A stretch of 64,000 bases of DNA from NCBI GenBank assembly GCA_002162685.1, contig MAAQ01000014.1:1-64000 (forward strand), read 5' to 3'. The position numbers and the translations under genes were made by a program. Below are positions 18,512-27,345 of the stretch, piece by piece. Origin of the DNA: Flavobacteriales bacterium 33_180_T64 (GTDB lineage Bacteria > Bacteroidota > Bacteroidia > Flavobacteriales > Flavobacteriaceae). Positions within the stretch are counted from its first letter, which is position 1. Every line of letters begins with the position of its first letter. Under the pieces are notes generated by a model. It did not search any database and had not been told where the DNA came from. It worked only from the letters and a program-made list of their open reading frames with translations.

Positions 18512-19228
18512 TTAGTCCTTGTGTATTACAAAAATTGCAGGTCGTTTGTGTAAATCAACTTTAACATGTTTCCACTCTTTTATAGTCATTGTTTTGATAT
18601 ATTCACTAGGTAAGGTGATGTCACAAGCAATACAGACTCTTGTATTTGGTTGTAGTGTGGTACAAAGATCTTCTAGTATTTTATTGTTGCGATACGGTGT
18701 TTCAATAAATAATTGAGTTTGATTTTGCTCATATGATAAGCGTTCTAATCGCTTAAGTGTTGCTTTGCGTTCAGATTTATCAATAGGGATATAACCATTA
18801 AAAGCAAAACTTTGTCCGTTCATTCCAGAGCTCATTAGTGCTAGAACTATTGATGAAGGTCCAACTAATGGAACGACCTGAATATTGTTCTCATGAGCTA
18901 GCTTTACAATATCTGCCCCTGGATCAGCAATACCTGGACAACCGGCTTCAGAGAGTAAGCCCATAGATTTTCCGTTCTTGCAATCGTCAAGAAAATTTTG
19001 AGTTTCTTCAGGTTGCGTGTACTTATTTAAAAGTTTAAAATTTAAAATAGATTGTTGTTTCCTTGAGTCTACTTTTTTGATAAATCGTCTGGCTGTTTTT
19101 TCGTTTTCAACAATATAGTTGTCTACCAATTCAATTATCTTTTTTACTGAAATAGGTAAGACTTCTAACGGAGGATTGTCACCAAGACGCGTTGGAATAA
19201 GGTATAATTTTCCGAAGTTTTCATTCAT
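18512..19228 (-). CDS. Tetrapyrrole-methylase-fold SAM methyltransferase, RsmI-related
   Basis: A 238-aa protein of the RsmI/tetrapyrrole methylase superfamily: KLYLIPTRLGDNP at the N-terminus, MGLLSEAGCPGIADPGADIVKLAH (SAM-binding GxPxxxDPG-like loop), VVPLVGPSSIVLALMSSGM and FIETPYRNNKILEDL. RsmI 2'-O-methylates 16S rRNA C1402. This protein is shorter, lacks the RsmI C-terminal helical extension and has an unusual N-terminal half, so the substrate may differ. It is last in the dnaA-led run, 2 bp after the sugar dehydrogenase gene. Confidence 0.85.
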   Translation of the reverse strand: MNENFGKLYLIPTRLGDNPPLEVLPISVKKIIELVDNYIVENEKTARRFIKKVDSRKQQSILNFKLLNKYTQPEETQNFLDDCKNGKSMGLLSEAGCPGIADPGADIVKLAHENNIQVVPLVGPSSIVLALMSSGMNGQSFAFNGYIPIDKSERKATLKRLERLSYEQNQTQLFIETPYRNNKILEDLCTTLQPNTRVCIACDITLPSEYIKTMTIKEWKHVKVDLHKRPAIFVIHKD

Positions 19229-19230
19229 AA

Positions 19231-20631
19231 TTATTCCACAATTAGTTTGCGAACACTTTTATTTCCTCTTGAATTAATGATTTCTACAATGTAAAAACCA
19301 CTAGTTAATGATTTTGTAGAAATTGTAATAAGCTGTTCGTTAAAATTTGAAAATGTTTGTATTAGCTTGCCTTGTATGTCATGTATTTTGATTTTACTAA
19401 CTTGATTAGAAGTATTTAGTAAATCAAAAGTCAAATTGTCTTTTGTAGGATTAGGATACATTTTTATATTGCTAATTGTTTCGTCTTCAACACTTAAGTT
19501 TGCATCTAATATTCTGTAAATTGTACCATTGTTGAGACTGCAAATATATAGTTCGCCGTTAATGTCTTCTCCAAAAGAAGACCATCCGCCTCCTGCAAAT
19601 GCATTAATGAAAGTGAGGCTAAAGTTGTCTGGACTTGTTTCTTCAACATAACCAATTTCGTTACTACAATAATCTGCAAAGAAATATAAATTTTGTAATC
19701 CGGTTTGTGTTGTTCCTTGGTAACGATATCCTCCTGTTATTGAGCATTTAAAAGGGTTTCCTCCATAGTTATATTCAGCTACAGGTGGTTCATGGGTTAT
19801 GGTGTTGCAGCCCGTAATTGTGCTAAAGATAGAAGTGCCTTCAAAGCATTTCCAGCCATAATTCTCACCTCCAGTACTACTTGCGTCAACTTTATTAATT
19901 TCTTCTCTAGAACTTTGGCCTACATCTGCAATCCATAAATCTCCATTAGATCTGTCGAAAGAAAAGCGCCAAGGGTTTCTTAATCCATAAGCCCAGATTT
20001 CATCTAGAGCAGAAGCATTACCAACAAAAGGGTTATCTGCTGGAATACCATAATTTCCATTGCTGGTTCCATTAACATCAATTCGAAGCATTTTTCCTAA
20101 TAGTAAAGTTAGATTTTGAGATCTATTTCCTGGGTCTCCACCAGAACCACCATCTCCAGTTGATATATATAAGTAACCATCGTTTGGGCCAAAATGCATA
20201 TCGCCACCATTGTGATTTGAAAACGGTTGTGTAATATTTAAGAGGATAGCTTCAGTGCTAGAATCGGCAGTATTTGAGGTACTTCTTGTAAATCTTGAAA
20301 TTACAGTATTTCCAGCATTGTCGATATAGTTTACATAAAAGTAGCCATTTGTAGCATAGTCTGGATGAAACGCCATTGCTAATAAGCCTTGCTCGCCTCC
20401 AAAATTTATAACACGATCATCAATGTCTAAAAAAGGGGTAGGGTTTAATGTGCCATTAGTATTTATAATTCTAATAAATCCAGCTCTTTCTACAACAAAA
20501 AGACGATCATCACCACCATGTTTAATATTTACAGGGCTTGATAAACCAGTCGCATAGGTTTCTAAGGAAATGTCTTGGGCATAACTAATGGATATGATAC
20601 AGTAGGCAAGGAAAAGTGTAATTTTTTTCAT
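19231..20631 (-). CDS. PQQ-type sugar dehydrogenase, T9SS-exported
   Basis: A 466-aa secreted six-bladed propeller of the glucose/sorbosone dehydrogenase family. After a signal peptide (ITLFLAYCIISISYAQ) come GLSSPVNIKHGGDDRLFVVERAG, GLLAMAFHPDYATNGYFYVNY, FSNHNGGDMHFGPNDGYLYISTGDGG and EIWAYGLRNPWRFSFD, all family blocks. Residues from about 385 form a type IX sorting domain (MYPNPTKDNLTFDL...GFYIVEIINSRGNKSVRKLIVE). It probably acts on the cell surface or is released. The substrate is unknown. A one-base-short -7 motif precedes it, so it may have its own promoter. Confidence 0.88.
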   Translation of the reverse strand: MKKITLFLAYCIISISYAQDISLETYATGLSSPVNIKHGGDDRLFVVERAGFIRIINTNGTLNPTPFLDIDDRVINFGGEQGLLAMAFHPDYATNGYFYVNYIDNAGNTVISRFTRSTSNTADSSTEAILLNITQPFSNHNGGDMHFGPNDGYLYISTGDGGSGGDPGNRSQNLTLLLGKMLRIDVNGTSNGNYGIPADNPFVGNASALDEIWAYGLRNPWRFSFDRSNGDLWIADVGQSSREEINKVDASSTGGENYGWKCFEGTSIFSTITGCNTITHEPPVAEYNYGGNPFKCSITGGYRYQGTTQTGLQNLYFFADYCSNEIGYVEETSPDNFSLTFINAFAGGGWSSFGEDINGELYICSLNNGTIYRILDANLSVEDETISNIKMYPNPTKDNLTFDLLNTSNQVSKIKIHDIQGKLIQTFSNFNEQLITISTKSLTSGFYIVEIINSRGNKSVRKLIVE

Positions 20632-20696
20632 TTTCTAGATTTCAAGGATTTTTTTTACAAAATACAAAAAAAATAAGAGTTAGATTTATCTATGGG

Positions 20697-21161
20697 TTAT
20701 TGAATAGTCTTGTTAAGAGATTTAAAAAGGGCTGAGCAAGCATCGTCTAAAAGTGAATAGACCTTTTCAAAATCTGTAATATCACCATAATATGGATCAG
20801 GAACTCTTTTGTCAATAATTGTATCATCAACCTCTAATAGTAGTTTTACTTTTGCTATGTCTTGAGTCGTTCTAGCCAGCGTGATCACATTATCAAAATT
20901 AGACTGATCCATGACAAAAATGTAGTCAAACGTATCAAAATCTGATATTTTAAATTGTCTCCCTCTTTGTTGCGAGATGTCTATGTTGTTGGATTTAGCC
21001 ACAGCTATAGAACGATAGTCAGGTTTGTCTCCTACATGGTAATTTGCAGTACCTGCTGAATCGACATAAAACGCATCACTTTGTAGTTTGGATTCTAAAA
21101 TACCATGAGCTAATGGAGAGCGGCAAATATTACCTAGGCAAACCATTAAGATACTTGTCAT
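20697..21161 (-). CDS. Low-molecular-weight protein-tyrosine phosphatase
   Basis: A 154-aa cytoplasmic phosphatase with the P-loop CLGNICRS (nucleophile C8, R14) close to the N-terminus and the general-acid loop DPYYGD near residue 118. The length is typical. These enzymes often pair with bacterial tyrosine kinases that control polysaccharide export, but no such kinase is in this window. It starts 12 bp after dnaA and is probably co-transcribed with it. Confidence 0.93.
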   Translation of the reverse strand: MTSILMVCLGNICRSPLAHGILESKLQSDAFYVDSAGTANYHVGDKPDYRSIAVAKSNNIDISQQRGRQFKISDFDTFDYIFVMDQSNFDNVITLARTTQDIAKVKLLLEVDDTIIDKRVPDPYYGDITDFEKVYSLLDDACSALFKSLNKTIQ

Positions 21162-21173
21162 TGCGACTTAATT

Positions 21174-22601
21174 TTAAAGAGAAAGTTTCTTTGATAGATC
21201 CTCAACGTATTTTCTAAATTGCTTGTCTGTAGAGGACAAATTATCTACGGTTTTACAAGCATGAAGTACGGTAGCATGATCACGTTTCCCAATTTGGGAG
21301 CCAATACTAGCTAAAGAAGCTTTTGTGTATTTCTTAGCAAAAAACATGGCTAATTGTCTCGCTTGTACAATATGGCGTTTTCTTGTTTTAGACTGAAGTG
21401 TACTTACATCCATTTGGAAGTAGTCTGATACAACTTTTTGTATATAATCTATAGAAACTTCACGTTTTGTGTTTTTAACAAACTTCTCAACAACTTCTTT
21501 GGCAAGATTTATAGTAATTTCTTTTTTGTTGAATGATGATTGTGCAATTAAAGAAATGATAGCGCCTTCTAATTCGCGAACATTAGTTTTAATATGTTTA
21601 GCAACATATTCTACAATGTCGTCAGGCATTTCAACACCATCACGATACAATTTGTTTTTTAATATTGAAACTCTAGTTTCAAAGTCAGGAGTCTGTAATT
21701 CGGCAGAAAGCCCCCATTTAAATCGAGATAATAAACGTTGTTCAATATCTTGCATGTCAACAGGAGCCTTGTCACTTGTTAAAATAACTTGCTTCCCGTT
21801 TTGATGTAAATGGTTAAATATATGGAAAAATACATCTTGAGTTCCTGATTTTCCTGATAAGAATTGAACATCGTCAATAATTAAAACATCTATAATTTGA
21901 TAGAAATGGATAAAATCATTTCTATTATTTTTCTTTACAGAATCAATATATTGTTGTGTGAATTTTTCTGCTGAAATGTATAAAACTGTTTTCTCAGGAT
22001 ATTTGTCTTTAATATCAACACCAATTGCATGTGCAAGGTGTGTTTTTCCTAAGCCTACACCTCCAAATATTAGAAGAGGATTGAATGATGTTCCTCCTGG
22101 TTTGTTTGCAACAGCTAAACCAGCATTTCTCGCTAAACGGTTTGAGTCGCCCTCAAGAAAATTTTCAAAACTATAGTTAGGATTAAGTTGAGATTCAATT
22201 TTTACATTTCTAATTCCTGGAATCACAAATGGATTTTTAAGTTCTGGATTTTTATTATTAAATGGAACATCAACGTCTTGTGATTTTAATGCGCCACGAT
22301 TAGAACTCGGGATTTTTTCAGTAAATGGTTGTTTGTTACCATAAGTGTTTTCCATTTTGATAACATAAACCAATTTTGCCGTTTCTCCTAAATGTTTAGT
22401 AAGGGCAACTTTTAAGATTTTAACATAGTGCTCTTCTAGCCATTCGTAGAAAAATTTACTTGGAACTTGGATACTTAAAGCGTTATTGGTAAGTTTGACC
22501 GCTACAATAGGCTCAAACCATGTTTTGTAGGCTTGAGGTTGTATGTTGTCTTTTATAAAAGAGAGACAGTTAGTCCAAACCGATTGCGCAGTTATATCCA
22601 T
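21174..22601 (-). CDS. dnaA: Chromosomal replication initiator protein
   Basis: DnaA (475 aa) binds oriC and opens it. Domain I is the N-terminal 80 residues (VWTNCLSFIKDNIQPQAYKTWFEP). Domain III has Walker A FGGVGLGKTHLA (residues 179-190), Walker B VLIIDDVQFLSGK, and sensor and arginine-finger segments around SRFKWGL. Domain IV ends with the DnaA-box helix-turn-helix signature GKRDHATVLHACKTV. The upstream 191-bp gap holds no clear TTATCCACA boxes, so the origin is probably elsewhere. Confidence 0.98.
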   Translation of the reverse strand: MDITAQSVWTNCLSFIKDNIQPQAYKTWFEPIVAVKLTNNALSIQVPSKFFYEWLEEHYVKILKVALTKHLGETAKLVYVIKMENTYGNKQPFTEKIPSSNRGALKSQDVDVPFNNKNPELKNPFVIPGIRNVKIESQLNPNYSFENFLEGDSNRLARNAGLAVANKPGGTSFNPLLIFGGVGLGKTHLAHAIGVDIKDKYPEKTVLYISAEKFTQQYIDSVKKNNRNDFIHFYQIIDVLIIDDVQFLSGKSGTQDVFFHIFNHLHQNGKQVILTSDKAPVDMQDIEQRLLSRFKWGLSAELQTPDFETRVSILKNKLYRDGVEMPDDIVEYVAKHIKTNVRELEGAIISLIAQSSFNKKEITINLAKEVVEKFVKNTKREVSIDYIQKVVSDYFQMDVSTLQSKTRKRHIVQARQLAMFFAKKYTKASLASIGSQIGKRDHATVLHACKTVDNLSSTDKQFRKYVEDLSKKLSL

Positions 22602-22792
22602 TCTCTAAGTTCGTTTTTTTGTTTGTTAGTTAGTTGGCAAAAAAAAGGGAAATTTGAGTTTCTCTTGATTAATTTTTACATGACAAATATGTGAACAAAT
22701 TTCTTAATAAAAAAATCAAAATATGTTGAATATTTAGAATTTTTTTCTCATGTTTAAATCGAGTCGAATTTACAAAAAAAATATCAAAAAGT

Positions 22793-23203
22793 ATGAACAA
22801 CCTTTCCAAATATGATGAAATACAATTTAGAGTGCGTTATGGTGAAACTGACCAAATGGGAGTCGTTTACCATGGGAATTATGCGCAATATTTTGAAATG
22901 GGTAGAACAGAATGGTTTAGAAAGAAAGGGTTTTCCTACAAAAAATTAGAAGAAGATGGAATTATGCTCCCTGTTGTTTCTTTAGCTATAAATTACAAAA
23001 AGTCAGCGTATTATGATGATTTCATTAAAGTAAAAACGAAACTTGTAAAAACACCGACAGTAAAAATTGAATTTGAACACGAAATTTTAAATGAGAATAA
23101 CGAAATTTTAACAATTGGAAAATCTGTTTTGGTATTTATGGACATTCATAAGAATCGACCTACAAGATGCCCGGAATATCTTTTAGATAAACTGCGAATT
23201 TAA
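22793..23203 (+). CDS. Hotdog-fold acyl-CoA thioesterase, YbgC/FadM type
   Basis: A 136-aa 4HBT-family thioesterase. The N-terminal signature is RVRYGETDQMGVVYHGNYAQYFEMGRTEW, with the catalytic aspartate in ETDQMGVVYHGNY. It hydrolyses acyl-CoA; the chain specificity is unknown. The gene is divergent from dnaA, and its last 4 bp overlap the 3' end of the convergent yigZ-like gene. Confidence 0.9.
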   Translation: MNNLSKYDEIQFRVRYGETDQMGVVYHGNYAQYFEMGRTEWFRKKGFSYKKLEEDGIMLPVVSLAINYKKSAYYDDFIKVKTKLVKTPTVKIEFEHEILNENNEILTIGKSVLVFMDIHKNRPTRCPEYLLDKLRI

Positions 23204-23820
23204 TCGTTTAAGTCCTTGATTTGAATCTCGTAAAGTGCATCAAAAATTTCAAAAATAGATTGAGCATCTTTTAATCTTACCGAAATTATGATTTGACAAC
23301 TCAATTCTAAAGTTTGATTTATAATATTTAAATGCTTTTCTTTAATTATTCTCATGACTTTATTCATGTTTTTATAATCAAAAGAGACCGCATATTTAAT
23401 ATTTACAGTTTTGGTTTCAATATTTGAAGCCTCTAAAGCCATTTGTGCTCCTGTTCGATAAGCATTTATTAATCCGCCAACACCTAATTTAACACCACCA
23501 AAATATCGTACTACAACAATTAATATATTAGTAACTTCAAAGGATTGTATTTGTCCGTAAATTGGCATTCCAGCACTATTGTTTGGTTCGCCATCATCAT
23601 TAGCTCTAAAGACAAAGTCCTTTTTTTGCATTCCAAATTGATATGCATAGCACCAATGTCTAGCTTGGTGATGTTGTTTTTTAAGGTTGTCTAAGTGTTG
23701 TTTAATCTCAGCTTCAGAAATAACAGGAAAAGCATATCCAAAAAATTTACTGTTTCTGTCTTTGAACATCACTTCCGGAGAAGGTGTTGTAATTGTTTTA
23801 TAAATATCGGTGAGTTCCAT
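23200..23820 (-). CDS. YigZ/IMPACT family protein
   Basis: A 206-aa protein with the UPF0029/IMPACT N-terminal domain: SKFFGYAFPV, HHQARHWCYAYQFG, NDDGEPNNSAGMPIYGQI and VVVRYFGGVKLGVGGLINAYRTGAQMAL. A C-terminal RNA-binding-like subdomain of about 65 residues follows. In eukaryotes IMPACT modulates Gcn2; the bacterial role is unclear. It starts directly at the end of the EamA gene and closes the ribD-HAD-EamA-yigZ unit. Confidence 0.9.
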   Translation of the reverse strand: MELTDIYKTITTPSPEVMFKDRNSKFFGYAFPVISEAEIKQHLDNLKKQHHQARHWCYAYQFGMQKKDFVFRANDDGEPNNSAGMPIYGQIQSFEVTNILIVVVRYFGGVKLGVGGLINAYRTGAQMALEASNIETKTVNIKYAVSFDYKNMNKVMRIIKEKHLNIINQTLELSCQIIISVRLKDAQSIFEIFDALYEIQIKDLND

Positions 23821-24684
23821 TTAAGCTAAAGTTACAATGACTATAGAAATAATGGCTAAAGCGATTCCAGACCAGTTCATTTTTGAAATTTTTTCTTTAA
23901 ATATAAATAAGCCTAAAAGTGTTGATGACATAACTATTGTTACATTATTAATGGTAAAGAGGGTTGAACTTTCAAGGCTTTCGTGGTTTAATGCTTTTAA
24001 TAAATAATAGATAGAAAAGTAATTGACAATTCCTAAAATACTCCCTACAAGAACAGTTTTAAAAGGAAACTTGTAAGGTTTCTTTATGGCTTTTATAATT
24101 AATATGGTAGAGCCAATCATAAATGCAAAAGCAAAAATAGTAGCAGAAAATATCGGAATTTCGTTTTCTGCGAGGTATCTTGTTTCTAGGTATTTAATAG
24201 ATGTGTCAATAATGCCAGACCCAAAAAACAGGAGTATTGGTAACCAAAGTCCTTTAGTAAGTTTATCAGGCGTTTTTGGCTTTGCAGCAGTGAGGTATAC
24301 CGAAGCAAGCGCAAGAAAAATACCTAATATTTTTTGAAAACCAATACTTTCATGATAAACATAAATCCCAAATATTATTGGAACAATGACGCTCATTTTT
24401 GAAGCAACAGATGCCACCGAAAGGCCATTACGTTGAGCTGTCATTGCCATTACATTAAAGATAGCAATAAATAAAAACGCTAAGCCAACAGCTCCAAATA
24501 ACCATTCTGATTGAACAATATTCTTAATTTTAATTGGTGAATCATAGCTATAAAGCCCAAATAAACATGCTGTAAGGTAATTTACAACGATCGCTTGAAA
24601 TGTATTAATACCATATTTATCAAACAATTTGAATATGATAAAAATAAGAGTAGAAGCTATTATGCTAAGTAGTAGATATATCAA
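23821..24684 (-). CDS. EamA/DMT family membrane transporter
   Basis: A 287-aa protein with about ten hydrophobic helices arranged as two EamA halves; the second half begins near residue 145 (GLWLPILLFFGSGIIDTSIKYL). Loops are short and basic on the predicted inside. DMT-superfamily members export amino acids or other metabolites; the substrate here is unknown. Its start overlaps the end of the HAD gene by 4 bp (ATGA), which indicates translational coupling. Confidence 0.85.
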   Translation of the reverse strand: MIYLLLSIIASTLIFIIFKLFDKYGINTFQAIVVNYLTACLFGLYSYDSPIKIKNIVQSEWLFGAVGLAFLFIAIFNVMAMTAQRNGLSVASVASKMSVIVPIIFGIYVYHESIGFQKILGIFLALASVYLTAAKPKTPDKLTKGLWLPILLFFGSGIIDTSIKYLETRYLAENEIPIFSATIFAFAFMIGSTILIIKAIKKPYKFPFKTVLVGSILGIVNYFSIYYLLKALNHESLESSTLFTINNVTIVMSSTLLGLFIFKEKISKMNWSGIALAIISIVIVTLA

Positions 24685-25298
24685 AATAAATTGTTATTAA
24701 TTGTAAATAGATTGATAACATCTTGTTTAGTTTCGTCAATATTCCAAATGTGAATCCCTAGAGACATAGCAGTATCTGTATTCTCTTTTGTGTCATCAAC
24801 AAAAAAACAGTTTTCAGCTTTTAAATCATTGTCGTTTAGAACAAACTTATAAATATCAGCATTTGGTTTTCTAAGATTGATTTCATGAGATAGATAGAAC
24901 TTGTCAAAACAAGATTTAAACTCTTCGTAAAATGAGATGTGATTTTTAATCCAGCTAATATGTAAATCGTTAGTGTTGCTTAGTAAAATGAGTTTATAAT
25001 TGCCTTCGGAAGCTAAAGTTTTGATAAACTCTAAACGTTTTTTTGGGAAATCTATTAATATGAAATTCCAAGCCTCTATAATGTCTTTTTTTGAAAGTTC
25101 AGGGAAGTTATCAGTGTAAAATGACACAAATTCTTCTGTAGAGATTAAGCCTTGTTCGTATAAGGTATTAATGGAAATCAAGTCTTCAGGGAGTTCTTCT
25201 AGTTGAAATAGATCAAGTGCATTTTGCATAGCACCTTGCTTATCTAAATTGATGAATACATCGCCAAAATCGAATATTAGGGTTTTAATTGTTGACAT
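24681..25298 (-). CDS. HAD-superfamily hydrolase, subfamily IA
   Basis: A 205-aa phosphatase-like protein. HAD motif I is FDFGDVFINLD (one or two residues differ from the usual DxDGTL-type loop, as in haloacid-dehalogenase-like YihX relatives). Motif II is LLSNTND, and motifs III-IV are RKPNADIYKFVL and FFVDDTKENTDTAMSLG. A helical cap lies between residues 15 and 85. It is flanked and overlapped by ribD (14 bp) and the EamA gene (4 bp). A role as the missing riboflavin-pathway phosphatase after RibD is possible but only inferred from position. Confidence 0.87.
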   Translation of the reverse strand: MSTIKTLIFDFGDVFINLDKQGAMQNALDLFQLEELPEDLISINTLYEQGLISTEEFVSFYTDNFPELSKKDIIEAWNFILIDFPKKRLEFIKTLASEGNYKLILLSNTNDLHISWIKNHISFYEEFKSCFDKFYLSHEINLRKPNADIYKFVLNDNDLKAENCFFVDDTKENTDTAMSLGIHIWNIDETKQDVINLFTINNNLF

Positions 25299-26289
25299 AT
25301 AGCTTTAAAGTATCTTGTAGTATGTGTGTTTCGGAAATAAGTTGACCTGAAAACTGGGGTGCTTTTATTCCATGTTTAAAAATTGTAGGTCCAGTAAATA
25401 CGCGAGCTTCATCCCAAAGATTTTCATTAATAAATGTTTGAAGCGTTTGTAATCCGCCTTCAATAATTACGGAATTTATGTTTTTAGAATGTAAAATACT
25501 TGCAATTTGTTTGGCAAGCGGCATATTGAAGTCCGCTTCGTTTTTAGAAATCAAAAGAGTTTCCGCTTCAGTATTAAATACAGAAATGTTTTTTGGTAAC
25601 TTTAATTGTCTGTCAATAACAATTCGTATGGGGTTTTTTCCTGTCCAATCTCTAACAGTTAAGCTAGGATTGTCTTCTAAGACGGTATTCGTGCCAACTA
25701 AAATGGCTTGCTCTTCTGCTCTCCATTGATGAACCATTTGTCTTGAAAACTCATTAGTAACCCAAACAGGCTGTTTTTTATCTTTTGATTGTGGTGCTAT
25801 GAACCCATCTTTAGTTTCAGCCCATTTTAATATAATGTACGGACGTTTTTTATTGTGAAATGTAAAAAAACGTTTATGATGTTGTTTACATTCAGTATCT
25901 AATACACCAACAGTAACATGGCATCCTGATGCTTTAAGTTTAGTAATTCCTCTTCCAGAAACTTCAGGATTATCATCTATGCAGCCAATTACGACATTTG
26001 GAATTTGATGTTTAACAATCAAATCACTACAAGGTGGCGTTTTTCCAAAGTGAGAACAAGGTTCAAGTGTGACATAAAGTGTCGCTTCTTTTAATAATTC
26101 TTTGTTTTTAAGGTTGTTGATCGCATTAACTTCAGCATGATTTTCGCCATAAGCACTAGTGTAGCCTTCGCTAATAATTTTATTATTATAAACAATAACG
26201 CTTCCAACCATTGGGTTAGGAGCAGTAAGGCCTAATCCATTTTTGGCAATCTCTAAACAGCGTTTTATGTAATATTCGTGTGTTGTCAA
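25285..26289 (-). CDS. ribD: Bifunctional riboflavin biosynthesis deaminase/reductase
   Basis: RibD carries out two consecutive steps after GTP cyclohydrolase II in riboflavin synthesis. The N-terminal deaminase domain has the zinc ligands HAEVNAINN and LEPCSHFGKTPPC. The C-terminal reductase domain begins near residue 150 (RPYIILKWAETKDGFIA) and includes VGTNTVLEDNPSLTVR and SVIIEGGLQTLQTFI. At 334 aa it is slightly shorter than E. coli RibD but complete. It heads the minus-strand run with the HAD hydrolase. Confidence 0.96.
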   Translation of the reverse strand: MTTHEYYIKRCLEIAKNGLGLTAPNPMVGSVIVYNNKIISEGYTSAYGENHAEVNAINNLKNKELLKEATLYVTLEPCSHFGKTPPCSDLIVKHQIPNVVIGCIDDNPEVSGRGITKLKASGCHVTVGVLDTECKQHHKRFFTFHNKKRPYIILKWAETKDGFIAPQSKDKKQPVWVTNEFSRQMVHQWRAEEQAILVGTNTVLEDNPSLTVRDWTGKNPIRIVIDRQLKLPKNISVFNTEAETLLISKNEADFNMPLAKQIASILHSKNINSVIIEGGLQTLQTFINENLWDEARVFTGPTIFKHGIKAPQFSGQLISETHILQDTLKLYVNN

Positions 26290-26322
26290 AATTTAGTGCT
26301 ATGCTTATTTTTTTTATAAAGA

Positions 26323-26787
26323 CTAAAATTCAAGTTTTATCATTTCAGTTTCGTCAACAGGATAGCTGTAAGAGAATCCAAATGTTTTATAAATAATTTC
26401 ACCTTTATATTGGACTTTAATTTTTTTGCTTAATAGGCTGTTTAAAAGGCTGCCAATAGCATCTGTGCCTTTTAGTTTTAAAATGCTATCAGTATTTATC
26501 TTGACTTTTAAAGGTACTGTAAATTCTTTTTTTGCAGGAACTTTAAAATTTTCTGAAGAGATCTGAGCTACTTTTATGTCATTAACATAAACCGAAATGG
26601 CATCACTTTTTAGGGAGCCACCAACATCATTTGGGTTTTGAAAAATTGCATTAGCATTTAAAGTAAGTGTTTTAGAATTAGCGTCTTCTAGTTGAATATT
26701 TTTAACAGCAACGAATACTGGTTTTTCGTTAACACTACAGCTAAAAATTAGTATTGAAATTGTTAATAATAAAATGAGTTTTCGCAT
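26323..26787 (-). CDS. LEA type 2 (WHy-domain) lipoprotein
   Basis: From the Met at 26787 (MRKLILLLTISILIFSC) this is a 154-aa lipoprotein with lipobox cysteine C17. The mature domain is an immunoglobulin-like LEA-2/WHy fold: VKNIQLEDANSKTLTLNANAIFQNPNDVGGSLKSD, then FKVPAKKEFTVPLKVKI. The family is linked to stress tolerance in plants, but the bacterial function is unknown. The track start at 26838 overlaps the candidate -7 box TATTTTTG (26836-26843), which supports the shorter form. Confidence 0.75.
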   Translation of the reverse strand: MRKLILLLTISILIFSCSVNEKPVFVAVKNIQLEDANSKTLTLNANAIFQNPNDVGGSLKSDAISVYVNDIKVAQISSENFKVPAKKEFTVPLKVKINTDSILKLKGTDAIGSLLNSLLSKKIKVQYKGEIIYKTFGFSYSYPVDETEMIKLEF

Positions 26788-26835
26788 GATAAAAATGTCA
26801 AGATGAGTTCGTATCTTGAACCCAAGATTTAAAAG

Positions 26836-26843
26836 CAAAAATA
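26836..26843 (-). promoter_or_regulatory. Candidate -7 element for the LEA-like lipoprotein gene
   Basis: The minus strand reads TATTTTTG, matching TAnnTTTG, about 49 bp before the chosen start at 26787. No -33 TTG is evident. Confidence 0.45.
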
Positions 26844-26853
26844 CTACAATAAA

Positions 26854-27345
26854 GTGAGTTCAGATAATATCATAATTAGAGAAATTCGTCCTGAGGATAA
26901 TCAGCAAATTGAAGCTGTAATTAAAGCGTGTTTTCCAGAGTTTAAAATACCATTAAAAGGAACGGCTTATGAAGATGCCGAAACGCCTTTTATGTATGAG
27001 TCATATCAAGGAGATAAAGAAGTTTACTTTGTAGTCGCAAATGATAAAGAAGTTTTGGGAGGAGGAGGAATAAAACCACTCAAAGATTTTGATGGTAATG
27101 TGTGTGAGCTTCAAAAAATGTATTTTTCGCCCAAAGTAAGAGGGAAAGGTTTTGGTAAGAAAATGTTTTCGAAATGCCTAGAATCTGCTAAAGATTTCGG
27201 ATTTGAAATCTGTTATTTAGAATCTGCTTCTCAGCTAAAAACTGCTATTCATATTTATGAGGAATTTGGTTTTGAACATCGTACAGAACCCTTAGGTAAT
27301 ACAGGTCACTATTCTTGTGGCGTTTGGATGACGAAGGTATTATGA
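26854..27345 (+). CDS. GNAT family N-acetyltransferase
   Basis: A 163-aa acetyltransferase beginning with GTG. It shows ILRE-like N-terminus IIIREIRPEDNQQIEAVIKACFPEF, the acyl-CoA loop MYFSPKVRGKGFGKKMFSKCLE and the C-terminal YEEFGFEHRTEPLGNTGHYSCGVWM. The YLESASQLKTAIHIYEEFGF block resembles acetyltransferases near the MarR/arsN group; the acceptor is unknown. Its stop overlaps the prmC start as ATGA, so the two are translationally coupled. Confidence 0.87.
   Translation: MSSDNIIIREIRPEDNQQIEAVIKACFPEFKIPLKGTAYEDAETPFMYESYQGDKEVYFVVANDKEVLGGGGIKPLKDFDGNVCELQKMYFSPKVRGKGFGKKMFSKCLESAKDFGFEICYLESASQLKTAIHIYEEFGFEHRTEPLGNTGHYSCGVWMTKVL

Noticed and set aside
22602-22792. oriC next to dnaA
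   Set aside because: No DnaA-box cluster or clear unwinding region beyond general AT-richness was found.
25478-25729. Plus-strand ORF inside ribD
   Set aside because: Shadow of ribD with no recognisable domain.
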